A DNA stretch of 64,000 nucleotides from JAGOEX01 sp964630905 (GTDB lineage Bacteria; UBP6; UBA1177). The position numbers and the translations under genes were made by a program. Of the stretch, positions 42,808 to 52,430 are shown one piece after another (position 1 is the first letter of the stretch; each line of letters begins with the position of its first letter). Below the pieces are notes generated by a model, which made no database searches, was not told where the DNA came from, and worked only from the letters and a program-made list of their open reading frames with translations. Location: NCBI GenBank assembly GCA_964630905.1, contig CAZVWR010000003.1:1-64000 (forward strand), read 5' to 3'.

Positions 42808-43533
42808 TTACCCCTTCCCCAGAAGTTTCCTTACAGCATAACTTGCAAGGATGAGTCCTGCGGCTTGCGGGACAAAGGGTGTGGAGCCCTGAGTGAGCCG
42901 TTTTCTTCCGGGCATTTCTTCATTGTGGTCGTCTTCAAGGTCAACGGGTTCTGTTGAAAGTTCCTTGCTGAAAACAACGGGAAATCCTTTTTTAATTCCT
43001 CTGTTCCTGAGCCGTTTTCTTACAAATTTTGATAAAGGGCAAACATCCGTTTTCCAGATGTCAGCGATCTGAAGTAACTCCGGTCTGAATTTTCCCCCTG
43101 TTCCCATCGAGGAGATGAAGGCGGCATTGTTTTCAAGAAGTGCGATAATCAGGTTTACTTTCGGGTTGAGTGAATCAATTGCATCAATATGAAAATCGGC
43201 AGAATGAACTTTTTGAGCGGCATCAGCTCCGTGAACGAAATCTTTTGATATTATAATTTTTATATCAGGGTTTATATCATGAGCTGTTTTAACGAAAACC
43301 TCGGTCTTATCGAGGTTTAGCGTTGATTCAAACCCAAAAACAAGACGATTGAGGTTTGAAATGTTCACTTTATCAAAATCGGTGACTGCGATCGTGCCGA
43401 CCCCTGCTCTGACAAGGGATACAGCGGCACTTGCTCCGACTCCGCCAAGTCCATAGACCGCAACGGTTGAATTTTTCAGTTTTTCAAGTCCTTCTGGACC
43501 GAATACCAAATCTGTCCTTTCAGTGAATATCAT
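42808..43533 (-). CDS. tcdA: tRNA threonylcarbamoyladenosine dehydratase TcdA (ThiF/MoeB family)
   Basis: The 241-residue enzyme has the E1-like nucleotide site VYGLGGVGASAAVSLVRAGVG and TDFDKVNISNLNRL, with the TcdA pattern DAIDSLNPKVNLIIALL, STEP and PGRKRLTQGSTPFVPQAAGLILASY. It cyclises threonylcarbamoyl adenosine on tRNA. The 3' end of the gene is duplicated at 35181-35219. The gene abuts the Na/Pi gene with no gap. Its end is convergent with the WYL gene. Confidence 0.9.
   Translation of the reverse strand: MIFTERTDLVFGPEGLEKLKNSTVAVYGLGGVGASAAVSLVRAGVGTIAVTDFDKVNISNLNRLVFGFESTLNLDKTEVFVKTAHDINPDIKIIISKDFVHGADAAQKVHSADFHIDAIDSLNPKVNLIIALLENNAAFISSMGTGGKFRPELLQIADIWKTDVCPLSKFVRKRLRNRGIKKGFPVVFSKELSTEPVDLEDDHNEEMPGRKRLTQGSTPFVPQAAGLILASYAVRKLLGKG
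42824..42862 (-). repeat. 39-bp direct repeat, copy in the intact tcdA 3' end
   Basis: Identical to 35181-35219. The two copies flank 7.6 kb of accessory genes. This copy lies within the coding sequence, ending 16 bases before the tcdA stop. Confidence 0.9.
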
Positions 43534-45177
43534 TTAAGTTTTACACCTGTTTTCCCAGAGATAGATTCCTCTTCCTTCACTCACATCGATATTTACCTGA
43601 AGGATCCTTTTCACCGAATGGTTGAATTTGCTGTATTCAGAAAGTATGTCAACAAGAATGAGTCGTTTTTCATAGTTGTGGTCCGATTCGGTGCACAGAA
43701 GGGAATATATTCTCCTTTTCTCACGCCTCAAATGCCTTTCGATCTCTTCCCCTTTTACAACAAGGGCACAGTCATATTTCTTTTTCACACACACCTCGTG
43801 AAACTGTCTGAAAACCATCAGATAACATTCAAGAAGGATCTTTTTCTGCGCATCGTTCAGTTTATGCCTGATCTCATCAAGACGGACTCCGTATTTTGCG
43901 ATAGATTTGGCATGGTCGCCCATTGATTCAAGTTCATCAGCCACTTTCAGAAAAAGCCAGAGTATATCAGTGTGACTGTTTCTGCTTTTACTGATAATTC
44001 CAACCATATCCTTTTGAGCTTCATCAATTATCTCTTCATAATGGATAACTTTTTTATAAATTGAACGCAGCGCCGGTTTTCTAATGCCGATATAGCTGTA
44101 ACTCAGCATATCTGTAAGATATTTCACACAAAGATCAATTGCAGGCATGAAGTTATCTCTCAGTTTTTCAACAGTATCATCATCCTTTACAGGTGAAAGA
44201 ACAAACGGTTCGGTTATCAGCCGGAATTTTTTTCTGATCATTCTTTCAGCAATGCCGGCAAATACTTTTCTTAATGGAAAAACTATTAGTGCAAGCATTA
44301 TTTTCAGCAATGTCATGTATAAAGCTATCGCAAATCCGGAATTAAGCGAATATGCCGAAGCTGTTTTCATAACAAGTCCGACTGAAGGATAAAAAAGAAT
44401 TAGTCCTGCCAGAAGTTCAACGACATTGATGAAGATCTGTAAAAAAGCAGTCCTTTTCCCTTCCGCAGATGTGCCGAGTGAAGCAAGATATGCAGTCGCC
44501 GTTGTTCCGAGAGTTGAGCCGAGCACTACCGCCGCACTGCTGTGAATTGAAACAGCTCCTGCTGAAACAAGCCCGATCATCATTGCGGCAGTCGCACCGC
44601 TTGAATGAATCACAGCAGTAAAAACAACACCTGCGATCACAAGAATGAGCATGGAAATAAATGATGAAGATGCATCAAATCCTGAAAAAAATAATAGTGC
44701 TTTTTGATTTTCCTTCAAAAAAGAAACTGAATCCATCATCATTTGAAGTCCGAAAAATATAAGACCGAGACCGGCAACAAATAGAGAGATCTTTTTTAAC
44801 TTTTCATTTTTCAGCACAAATTTTAATAAAAACCCGCCGGTAAACATGAAAACACCGAATGAGGTCACTTTTACAGCTACTATCCACGCTGTTGTTATTG
44901 AACCAATGTTCGCTCCGATCAGATAACTTACTGAACTAGTAACCGTTACAAGCCCGACAGAGGTCATCGAAACAAGAATTGCCGTAGTAGCTCCTGACGA
45001 TTGAAAAAGAGTCGTCACCGAAAACCCTGCAAATATTTTTGTAAAATCGCTCCTCGTCCATTTATCAAGTCTATCGGCAAAAGACCTGCCTGTAAAACCC
45101 GAAAGCATCGAACTGAGCTGAGTCATTCCGAAAAGGAAAAACGCAAGCCCTGCCGGCAGCATTAAAAGTTGATACAT
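43534..45177 (-). CDS. Na/Pi cotransporter-family protein with PhoU-like tail
   Basis: The 547-residue protein has about eight to ten membrane helices with two inverted NaPi repeats (LFQSSGATTAILVSMTSVG and SSGATAAMMIGLVSAG) and a cytoplasmic C-terminal helical PhoU-like domain from about residue 340. Such proteins import phosphate with sodium or regulate phosphate uptake. I moved the start to ATG at 45177 with CGGA before it, leaving a 10-base gap from lpd; a longer frame to 45210 would overlap lpd by 23 bases. Confidence 0.88.
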   Translation of the reverse strand: MYQLLMLPAGLAFFLFGMTQLSSMLSGFTGRSFADRLDKWTRSDFTKIFAGFSVTTLFQSSGATTAILVSMTSVGLVTVTSSVSYLIGANIGSITTAWIVAVKVTSFGVFMFTGGFLLKFVLKNEKLKKISLFVAGLGLIFFGLQMMMDSVSFLKENQKALLFFSGFDASSSFISMLILVIAGVVFTAVIHSSGATAAMMIGLVSAGAVSIHSSAAVVLGSTLGTTATAYLASLGTSAEGKRTAFLQIFINVVELLAGLILFYPSVGLVMKTASAYSLNSGFAIALYMTLLKIMLALIVFPLRKVFAGIAERMIRKKFRLITEPFVLSPVKDDDTVEKLRDNFMPAIDLCVKYLTDMLSYSYIGIRKPALRSIYKKVIHYEEIIDEAQKDMVGIISKSRNSHTDILWLFLKVADELESMGDHAKSIAKYGVRLDEIRHKLNDAQKKILLECYLMVFRQFHEVCVKKKYDCALVVKGEEIERHLRREKRRIYSLLCTESDHNYEKRLILVDILSEYSKFNHSVKRILQVNIDVSEGRGIYLWENRCKT

Positions 45178-45187
45178 ATAAATTCCG

Positions 45188-46555
45188 TTAAATGTGGATA
45201 GTTCTTCCAAGCGAATTCAGCACAGCTTCAAGGGATGCTTCACAAAGTGTCGGATGGGGATGGATCGCTTCAATAATATCTTCAGCAGTTGCGCCGAGTT
45301 TCATTGCCGGAATAAACTCTGAAATGAGATCTGTCGCACCGTATCCGATGATATGCGCCCCGATAATTTTGTGACTTTCTTCCTCAATTATTACTTTTAC
45401 AAAACCGGTCGTGTGATTTGAGGCAACAGCTTTTCCGTTTGCACTGAACGGGAACTTGCCTGTTTTTATTTTTATCCCTTTTTCGATTGCAGTTGATTCT
45501 CTGTAACCTATTGAAGCTATTGAGGGAAGGCAGTATATGCACCCCGGATTGAGCAAGTAGTCAATTTTATGAACTTTCATTCCGGCGATCTGCTCAACAG
45601 CAATGATCCCTTCATGTTCAGCGGTATGGGCAAGCATCGGGGTCGGAATACAGTCACCTATCGCAAAAACACCTTCGATATTTGTTTTAAAAAGTTCGTC
45701 AGTTTTTATGAAACCTTTTTCATTTAGGATCACACCCGCTTTTTCAATGTCAAGTCCGTCAAGATTAGGGCTTCTGCCGACACTCGAAAGAACTTGATGA
45801 GCTTCAACAGTTGTGCCGTTATTAAGTGTTATCACCATTAAATCGTTGACTTTTTCAACTTTTTCAACAAAAACGCCTGTGTGTATTTTCATTTTTTTCT
45901 TTTTGAACTCTTTTGTGAGCTCTTTTGAAATATCAGCGTCTTCAAAAGGAATTATCGAGTTCATCGCTTCAATTATTGTAACTTCAACTCCGAACGAATG
46001 ATAAATATAGGCCATTTCAACACCGATCACTCCGCCGCCGATTATGGCTATGCTTTTGGGAAGTTTTTCCTGAAAAAGGGCATGGTCTGAGCTTATTATG
46101 TTCTTTCCGTCAACTGGAAACCCTGCAACATCACGAACTTTGGAACCTGTTGCAATTATTATATTTTCTGCTTCGAACTCAGTTTCGCCAGCCTTGACAG
46201 TTTTCGGGCTTATGAACTTTGCTGTTGCAGTAACAAGGCGGACTTTGTTCTTTTTGAAAAGATATTGAACTCCTGCTCTATTTTTTGTCACTGCATTCTT
46301 TGCATGTGCCACAACTTTTGTCCAGTCAAATGTGGCAGTTGCCGTTATTCCGAATGCATCGGAATGATTGATGTTCTCAAATGTTTCCGCTGCTGCGATC
46401 AATGCTTTTGTCGGAATACATCCCCAGTTCAGGCATGTTCCGCCAAGATCGGCTTTTTCTATTACAACCGGCTCAAGACCGAGCTGAGCCGCCCTTATTG
46501 CCGCAACATAACCGCCGGGACCTGCACCAATGATGAGAAGCTTCACTTTTTCCAT
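45188..46555 (-). CDS. lpd: Dihydrolipoyl dehydrogenase
   Basis: The 455-residue flavoprotein reoxidises dihydrolipoamide with NAD. It has the N-terminal FAD site IIGAGPGGYVAAIRAA, redox pair GGTCLNWGCIPTKAL, NAD site IIGGGVIGVEMAYIYHSFG and the C-terminal HPHPTLCEA acid-base His. No 2-oxoacid dehydrogenase E1/E2 or glycine-cleavage genes are seen here, so its partner complex lies elsewhere. GGAGGATAAA precedes the ATG. It overlaps the MurJ stop by 13 bases. Confidence 0.94.
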   Translation of the reverse strand: MEKVKLLIIGAGPGGYVAAIRAAQLGLEPVVIEKADLGGTCLNWGCIPTKALIAAAETFENINHSDAFGITATATFDWTKVVAHAKNAVTKNRAGVQYLFKKNKVRLVTATAKFISPKTVKAGETEFEAENIIIATGSKVRDVAGFPVDGKNIISSDHALFQEKLPKSIAIIGGGVIGVEMAYIYHSFGVEVTIIEAMNSIIPFEDADISKELTKEFKKKKMKIHTGVFVEKVEKVNDLMVITLNNGTTVEAHQVLSSVGRSPNLDGLDIEKAGVILNEKGFIKTDELFKTNIEGVFAIGDCIPTPMLAHTAEHEGIIAVEQIAGMKVHKIDYLLNPGCIYCLPSIASIGYRESTAIEKGIKIKTGKFPFSANGKAVASNHTTGFVKVIIEEESHKIIGAHIIGYGATDLISEFIPAMKLGATAEDIIEAIHPHPTLCEASLEAVLNSLGRTIHI

Positions 46556-48147
46556 TTTATCCTCCTTGCGACTTTATCAAAAATATACACCGCATTTTCA
46601 TCCTTAATGATTATAAGCATTGCAACAAGAACTATTCCGAAAAGGGCAGTGACAACTGAAAAAGGAACAAATTCCCTGATAATTTTTTCACCAAACGCTG
46701 ACATTGCCGGTATTTTTGAAAAAGCACCATATACAAAACCTTTTGTAAAATAGAGCGGCACTCCGCAAAATATTGATATTAAAAGGAATCTTAACGCATA
46801 AAAAAATGAAGCGAGAACCGCCTGCATATTTATTTTTCCACCCCTTCTGAGCATGAAGACAAGTATCACCATGCTTACAAAAGCTGAAATTGTCGAAGCA
46901 AATGCAATCCCGCCCCCTTTCATCGAGCCGACAAGAAGATATGCAGCAACAATGTTCACAACGACCGAAACGATCCCTGCAATGGTAGGGGACACCGTGT
47001 CTTCCTGAGCAAAAAAGGCAGGGAAAAGAATTCTTGTCACAGCTATGAAAAAAAGGCCTGAGATATGGAACATCAGAGCAAAAGCGGTGAGCCTTACCGA
47101 TTCATCATCAAATTTTCCGAATTTAAAAAGCAGTGATACTATCTCTTCTCTCATCAGCAGAGTAAACACCGTTGCCGGAATTGATATCATTGCTGTTACT
47201 TTTATTCCGAACACCAGATTTTTGTTGAAACTTTCCCAGTTCCCGCTTTTTGCGTCCGTTGAAAGTTCAGGAAGGATAACCGTGCTTAGTGAAACAATGA
47301 AAACCCCGAGGATCAGCTCCTCAAGCCTGTTTGAGAATTGAAGAGAGCTGACAATACCTTCACCGGCCCTGTTTGCAATGTGTGTTGTGGCGATTATGTT
47401 GATCTGATAAGCCCCCATGCCCAGAAGTGTCGGAGCTATCAGGCGCATCACCTTTCTTACCCCGGGATGGAAAAATGCATTCTTCAGGTTTGTAAACGAA
47501 AATCGCATCCCCGTTTTAAGCATGAACGGGATCTGAAAAAGCATCTGAATTATTCCGCCTGCCGTGACACCTATTGCAATCGCTCTTGCCGGATTTGCAG
47601 TAAACGGTGAAAGGGCAAAAGCGGCTATGATGAATGAAATGTTGAATAATATCGGTGTGAAACCACTCGGACCGAATATACCAAGACTGTTAAGAACACC
47701 CTGAAGCAGTGCCGCAACCGAAATAAAGGCAAGATAAGGCCACATCATCTGTGTAAGAAAGACAGCTTCAGAATAAACATCATCAGAAAAAGCAGGTCCG
47801 AAGATCTTAACAAGCACTCCGGAAAGACCTATCCCGATGAAAACAGTTACCGAAAAAACCGTTATTCCGAAAGTGAACACTGCACTGAGAAAATCGGCAG
47901 TCTCCTTTTTATCGTTCCTGCTGAGATATCCTTTGAAAGTAGGAATGAAGGCGGCAGAGATCGTCCCTTCAGCAAAAAGTCTCCTTAAAAGATTGGGTAT
48001 CAAAAAAGCGACAGAAAATGCGTCACTTAAAGCTGTGGTACCAAGAAACGCCGCCTTGACAGATTCTCTTGCAAGCCCTAAAAATCTTGAAATGAGGGTG
48101 AAGCCGACAAGCACATAACTGCTTTTGAGGATCGATCTTGTGCTCAA
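46543..48147 (-). CDS. murJ: Lipid II flippase MurJ
   Basis: The 534-residue membrane protein has about 14 helices of the MOP/MVF superfamily. Conserved MurJ features include GFTLISRFLGLARESVKAAFLGTTALSDAFSVAFLIPNLLRRLFAEGTISAAFIPTF near the N-terminus. It exports lipid II for peptidoglycan synthesis. The start is TTG, overlapping the pbp stop by 4 bases with GGAGGGG upstream. Confidence 0.93.
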   Translation of the reverse strand: MSTRSILKSSYVLVGFTLISRFLGLARESVKAAFLGTTALSDAFSVAFLIPNLLRRLFAEGTISAAFIPTFKGYLSRNDKKETADFLSAVFTFGITVFSVTVFIGIGLSGVLVKIFGPAFSDDVYSEAVFLTQMMWPYLAFISVAALLQGVLNSLGIFGPSGFTPILFNISFIIAAFALSPFTANPARAIAIGVTAGGIIQMLFQIPFMLKTGMRFSFTNLKNAFFHPGVRKVMRLIAPTLLGMGAYQINIIATTHIANRAGEGIVSSLQFSNRLEELILGVFIVSLSTVILPELSTDAKSGNWESFNKNLVFGIKVTAMISIPATVFTLLMREEIVSLLFKFGKFDDESVRLTAFALMFHISGLFFIAVTRILFPAFFAQEDTVSPTIAGIVSVVVNIVAAYLLVGSMKGGGIAFASTISAFVSMVILVFMLRRGGKINMQAVLASFFYALRFLLISIFCGVPLYFTKGFVYGAFSKIPAMSAFGEKIIREFVPFSVVTALFGIVLVAMLIIIKDENAVYIFDKVARRIKWKK

Positions 48148-50756
48148 AATATCCCCTCCGGACCTTTTGTCGGATCAAGGATGTGCTTTTCATCAACACT
48201 TCCCTGCGGCTCACTTCCTGAATGAAAATACATTCTTACACCACCCGATTCAGTTACAAGACCTGTTGCGGCATCAATCGCTCTTGAGACAATTCCATAA
48301 GGCATTTTATAATCAGTCGGCTCAAAATTTGCGAGATATCTCCCCATGAAATCCATCCATACCGGAAGTGCCGCCTTACCGCCGGTCTCGACTCTGCCTA
48401 TCGGTTTTCCGTGCTGATCGTTGCCGACCCAGACACCTGCAACAAGATTGGGAGAATAACCTATGAACCAGGCATCAAAATAGTCGTTCGTAGTGCCTGT
48501 CTTTCCCGCAACATGACGGCTGCAGTATGAACTTTCATCAACCTGTTCAGATCCTTCTGTCACTTCAGAAGGTTTTGGTTTTTTAACGCATTGATAGTTG
48601 TTCAGACCCCTTGCGGCTCCTGCAGTTCCGCGGTTCACAACATCTTCAAGAACTTTGTTGACTATATATGCAGTTTGAGGCGTAACAACTTGATTTTCTT
48701 CCCTTTTTGCAAAATGAATCAGTCTTGATATCTTTTCCGGAGCTGAAATATACGGATCATAAAAAACCGTATTGTCCTCAAGCACTTTTCCATATTTGTC
48801 ATAAACCTTTCTGATGTATGTCGTATATGGGCTTTTTCCCATGTTCGGAAAATGGGCATAGGCATCTGTGAGTTCATCTATCGTCAGACAGCTTGCTCCG
48901 AGCATACTTCCGAATTCAGGTCTTATCTGGCTTTTTATCCCCAGGCTCTGTGCCCATTTCAATGCATCTGCAAGACCTGTTTTCTGCAAAACTCTGATCG
49001 CAGGAGTATTCATCGAATGTATCAAAGCTTCCCAGACAGTTATCTCCCCTTTGAATGTGTTTTCAAAGTTAGACGGCTTAAAATTAGTATCAACGACCGT
49101 TACAGGAGCATCCAGTATCATCGAAGCCGGGGTCAGAAGAGGCGGTCTTCCACCCTGTTTTTCAAGTGCAAGTGAATAGAAAACAGGTTTGATAGCACTG
49201 CCGGGCTGTCTGCATGCCTGTGTGGTCCTGTCAAATTCACTTATTTCAAAATCGTATCCCCCCATCAGCGCTTTTACATATCCCGAATAAGGGTCTTTTA
49301 CAATTATCGCCGCCTGACTTGCCGGTATCTGCTCAAGAACAAAGAAAAACTCTTTCTTCAGTTTTTTAGAGTAGTTACGGTGATCGAACACATCCCTTGT
49401 ACCCTCTTTATCAGTTGCTCTGACCATTACAACATCCCCGGGTGAAAGAACCTCTGACATTTCCCTTATTACCGGGGGATAACCTGTCGGATTCCAGGGT
49501 CTTGCCCACATCAGATCTTCAAGATATACCGGTCTTTTCACTTTTCCGACCTGAATGACCGCCTCTTTGGGCTTTGTTTCAAGGACAACGCCCTGATAAT
49601 ATATTCCGCTTTGAATGTTCTCTTGAGTTATTTCGCCGAAATGCTCTTTGTGTCTTGAGAGATATTTTTCAAGATCTTTTTTCAGATTTATTTTGTAAAG
49701 AGGATTTGTCACCTCTCCTTCAAACTTTTTACTTTTCTGGTAACTGTCCTCAGCATTCCTTGCGTATCCCTGCCTTTTTGAAAGCTCCCTTAATCCCATA
49801 AAAACAGCTTCGTGAGCAATTTTTGTCGCTCTCATATCAACGGTTGTCTGAACCGACATGCCTTCTTTATAAAGTTTATCAAACCCGTACTTTTCAAGAA
49901 GATACCGTCTTACCCTTTCACTGAAATAAGGGGATTTATCAAGAAAAAGCTCTTTCTGCGGATCAGTAACAACCGGCTTATCTTTGGCTTTGTTATATTC
50001 TTCCTCGTTTATGTATTTTTCTTCAAACATCCTTTTAAGAACATAATTCCGCCTTCTTAAAGCGGTTTTCGGATTCATTATCGGGTTTGCAAGAGAAGGG
50101 AATTTAGGAAGTCCCGCAAGAACAGCAATTTCGTGAAGTTCAAGCTCCCAGGCATGTTTGCTGAAATATTTTCTTGCGGCGGCTTCAACCCCGAAAGAGC
50201 CGCTCCCCAGATAAATTTCATTAAGGTAGAGATATAGGATCTCCTCTTTGGAAAGATGTTTTTCAAGTTCTATTGCAAGAATTATATCCTTTATCTTTCT
50301 TCCCCATGTCCTTTCGGTTCCGACAAAAGATTTAGCAAGCTGCTGGGTTATGGTGCTTCCGCCCTGCTTGACCCCGGTCGTAAGATATTTGAATCCCGCC
50401 CTCATCATTCCGAACAGATCTATTCCGCTGTGTTTATAGAACGAGCTGTCCTCTCCCGCGACAAAAGCAAGTCTCAGTTTTTCAGGGATCTTGTCGTAAG
50501 GGACAATTATTCTTCTGTTCTCATGATAAAATTCGGCAATAAGTTCACCGTCATAGGAGTAAACTTTGGTGCCGGCATCAGGCTTATAGTCGCTGACGGT
50601 GTTTATGGAAGGGATATCTGACTTATATTTGTAATAAACAGCGACACTTATGAGAAAACCGGAAAGTGCCGAAATCAGGATCAGCATCATAATGGTCTTC
50701 TTCAAATCAGCTATTTTTTTTATTATCGACTTTTTTTTCTTTTTTTCAGATGCCAT
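48144..50756 (-). CDS. mrcA: Penicillin-binding protein 1A (bifunctional transglycosylase/transpeptidase)
   Basis: The 870-residue protein has one N-terminal membrane helix (about 20-45), a GT51 glycosyltransferase domain with EDSSFYKHSGIDLFGMMRA and GGSTITQQLAK, an OB-like insert and a transpeptidase domain with SxxK in CRQPGSAIKP, SxN in SMNTPAIR and KTGTTNDYFDAWFIGY. It polymerises and crosslinks peptidoglycan in the periplasm, adjacent to the MurJ gene for the same pathway. Confidence 0.95.
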   Translation of the reverse strand: MASEKKKKKSIIKKIADLKKTIMMLILISALSGFLISVAVYYKYKSDIPSINTVSDYKPDAGTKVYSYDGELIAEFYHENRRIIVPYDKIPEKLRLAFVAGEDSSFYKHSGIDLFGMMRAGFKYLTTGVKQGGSTITQQLAKSFVGTERTWGRKIKDIILAIELEKHLSKEEILYLYLNEIYLGSGSFGVEAAARKYFSKHAWELELHEIAVLAGLPKFPSLANPIMNPKTALRRRNYVLKRMFEEKYINEEEYNKAKDKPVVTDPQKELFLDKSPYFSERVRRYLLEKYGFDKLYKEGMSVQTTVDMRATKIAHEAVFMGLRELSKRQGYARNAEDSYQKSKKFEGEVTNPLYKINLKKDLEKYLSRHKEHFGEITQENIQSGIYYQGVVLETKPKEAVIQVGKVKRPVYLEDLMWARPWNPTGYPPVIREMSEVLSPGDVVMVRATDKEGTRDVFDHRNYSKKLKKEFFFVLEQIPASQAAIIVKDPYSGYVKALMGGYDFEISEFDRTTQACRQPGSAIKPVFYSLALEKQGGRPPLLTPASMILDAPVTVVDTNFKPSNFENTFKGEITVWEALIHSMNTPAIRVLQKTGLADALKWAQSLGIKSQIRPEFGSMLGASCLTIDELTDAYAHFPNMGKSPYTTYIRKVYDKYGKVLEDNTVFYDPYISAPEKISRLIHFAKREENQVVTPQTAYIVNKVLEDVVNRGTAGAARGLNNYQCVKKPKPSEVTEGSEQVDESSYCSRHVAGKTGTTNDYFDAWFIGYSPNLVAGVWVGNDQHGKPIGRVETGGKAALPVWMDFMGRYLANFEPTDYKMPYGIVSRAIDAATGLVTESGGVRMYFHSGSEPQGSVDEKHILDPTKGPEGIF

Positions 50757-51189
50757 TTTTCACTCCGAATAATTGCCGGAACGCTTCAATATAACTATTT
50801 TTTTTAAATTCAACAGCTCTTTTTACAACTTCATTCTGATCAATCCATTCAAAATCGGAAAATTCATCTGATCTTTTAAGTGACCAGCCCTGTCCAACTA
50901 TCTTAATGAGAAAATAGATCTGTTCCTGACCGTCGAATTCCATGTTTTTTTTTATTTCAGGCGGGAACAAGTATTTGATAACACTAGATTTTTTCACAAT
51001 ACTGAGAAAATGCGACTGAATTCCAGTTTCTTCAAAAACTTCTCTGAGAACAGCATCCTGTTCATTTTCATCTTTGTCAACCCCCCCCTGAGGAAGCTGC
51101 CACGCATCAGCAACATCAGTTCTTTTTCCCGCTAATATCAATCCCTTATCATCAATTATAATTGCTGCGACATTCTTTCTGAAATTCAT
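50746..51189 (-). CDS. rppH: RNA pyrophosphohydrolase RppH-type NUDIX enzyme
   Basis: The 147-residue protein begins MNFRKNVAAIIIDDKGLILAGKR and has the NUDIX box GGVDKDENEQDAVLREVFEETGI, with PQGG before it as in RppH. It removes pyrophosphate from RNA 5' ends or hydrolyses dinucleoside polyphosphates. I use the ATG at 51189 with GAGGGG upstream; the longer frame overlaps queD. It overlaps the pbp gene by 11 bases. Confidence 0.88.
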   Translation of the reverse strand: MNFRKNVAAIIIDDKGLILAGKRTDVADAWQLPQGGVDKDENEQDAVLREVFEETGIQSHFLSIVKKSSVIKYLFPPEIKKNMEFDGQEQIYFLIKIVGQGWSLKRSDEFSDFEWIDQNEVVKRAVEFKKNSYIEAFRQLFGVKNGI

Positions 51190-51190
51190 C

Positions 51191-51568
51191 TCACCCCTCA
51201 ACACAGGCACAGCTTCTTTCACTTTCCCAGACATAAACTTTTGAAACGGATGCCTCGCTGTCAAGTGCCGCAACCTCTTTTTCTGCTTCGTTGAAAATAA
51301 ACAGAGCTATGTTCTCTGCAGTCGGATTTATTTCATCAAACTGCTCAAGTGCATTTAGATCCTTGTGATCAAGGAGATCTGTGATCTTTTTCAAAATACG
51401 GTCTATATCCTTAAAATCCATGACAAATCCAGTCTTATCAAGCTCTTTTCTTGTGACGTATAATCTGACTCGCCAGTTGTGTCCGTGAATATTTTCACAC
51501 TTTCCGCAATAATTTCTCAAACGGTGAGCGGAAGAAAAATGGATTTCGCGGTATACTTCAAATTTCAT
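51191..51568 (-). CDS. queD: 6-carboxytetrahydropterin synthase QueD
   Basis: The 125-residue protein is of the PTPS family: FSSAHRLRNYCGKCENIHGHNWRV has the zinc His ligands (H15, H27 and H29 type) and the catalytic Cys. LNPTAENIALFIFNEAE-like and KVYVWESE are typical. It makes 6-carboxytetrahydropterin for queuosine biosynthesis. The start overlaps the cyclophilin stop by 4 bases. Other queuosine genes are not seen here. Confidence 0.92.
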   Translation of the reverse strand: MKFEVYREIHFSSAHRLRNYCGKCENIHGHNWRVRLYVTRKELDKTGFVMDFKDIDRILKKITDLLDHKDLNALEQFDEINPTAENIALFIFNEAEKEVAALDSEASVSKVYVWESERSCACVEG

Positions 51569-52233
51569 TTTTTCTCCTCTTGCGCCATCAGTGACATTTT
51601 TATTATCTTAACAGAATTCACAGGAACATTTGCATGACCTTTCTGCATACCAACTTCCACAGACCCGATCCTGTCAACAATTTCAAAGCCTTCTATAACT
51701 TTCCCAAAAACCGCATATCCGTTCGGCTCTTTGTACTCCGGATTGGGATCAAGCTGCTTTGTTGGAGAAAGTGTGATATAGAACTGGCTTGTCGCACTGT
51801 GAGGATCTCTCGTACGGGCCATCGCAAGAGCATATTTCTCATGAGTGATCAGAAGTTTTTTTGATTTTTTCCCCGATTCAGAAATAACCTCTTCAAAAGG
51901 GGGCATCTCAAATTTTACAGGTGGTTTTGTTTCTTTCTGCACCATATCGGCTGAAAAACCGCCACCCTGAATTACAAAATTCTTAACTACACGGTGAAAA
52001 ATCAATCCGTCATAAAAACCGCTGTTCACATAATCTACAAAGTTTTTAACAGTCTCCGGCATTCCGTTGCCGAAAAGGGCAAGAACGATCTTTCCCTCAC
52101 CCGTTTCAAGAACAACTTTATGTGTAACTTCAAGCGGATCGGGCTTTTTTTCGATGCTTCCCGCACCGGCACATCCCGTTATAACTGAGAAAATTAAAGA
52201 AAAAACCGCAAACCTTTTTAAAATCTGTTTCAT
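51565..52233 (-). CDS. Cyclophilin-type peptidyl-prolyl isomerase, lipoprotein
   Basis: The 222-residue protein has a signal peptide and lipobox VITGC (Cys about residue 21), then a cyclophilin fold: KIVLALFGNGMPETVKNFVDYVNSGFYDGLIFHRVVKNFVIQGG, FAMART-type YALAMARTRDPHSATSQFYITL and GYAVFGKVIEGFEIVDRI. It probably assists protein folding in the periplasm. The ATG at 52233 has AGGAGTCAAA upstream; the frame to 52347 lacks this. Confidence 0.92.
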   Translation of the reverse strand: MKQILKRFAVFSLIFSVITGCAGAGSIEKKPDPLEVTHKVVLETGEGKIVLALFGNGMPETVKNFVDYVNSGFYDGLIFHRVVKNFVIQGGGFSADMVQKETKPPVKFEMPPFEEVISESGKKSKKLLITHEKYALAMARTRDPHSATSQFYITLSPTKQLDPNPEYKEPNGYAVFGKVIEGFEIVDRIGSVEVGMQKGHANVPVNSVKIIKMSLMAQEEKK

Positions 52234-52286
52234 TTTGACTCCTACTGCAACAAACATAAACCACGGCAAAATACCACAAAACTCTA

Positions 52287-52301
52287 TTTCTTTCAAAGAA
52301 A
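52287..52301. other. Perfect small palindrome upstream of the barrel protein
   Basis: TTTCTTTCAAAGAAA is a perfect seven-base inverted repeat around a single base. A second one, CTTGAA-ttt-TTCAAG, lies at 52334-52348. Both are in the 197-bp divergent region between the cyclophilin and barrel genes and could be operators. Confidence 0.3.
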
Positions 52302-52430
52302 ATAAGTGTTGAGTCAGTTTCGTGTTAAAAAAACTTGAATTTTTCAAGATGTTCCAATAAGGTGTCTTGAGATTTTTTGACTGTTATTAAAAATAGAATT
52401 TTATTTGTTTTAGCAAGAACGGAGGAATTA

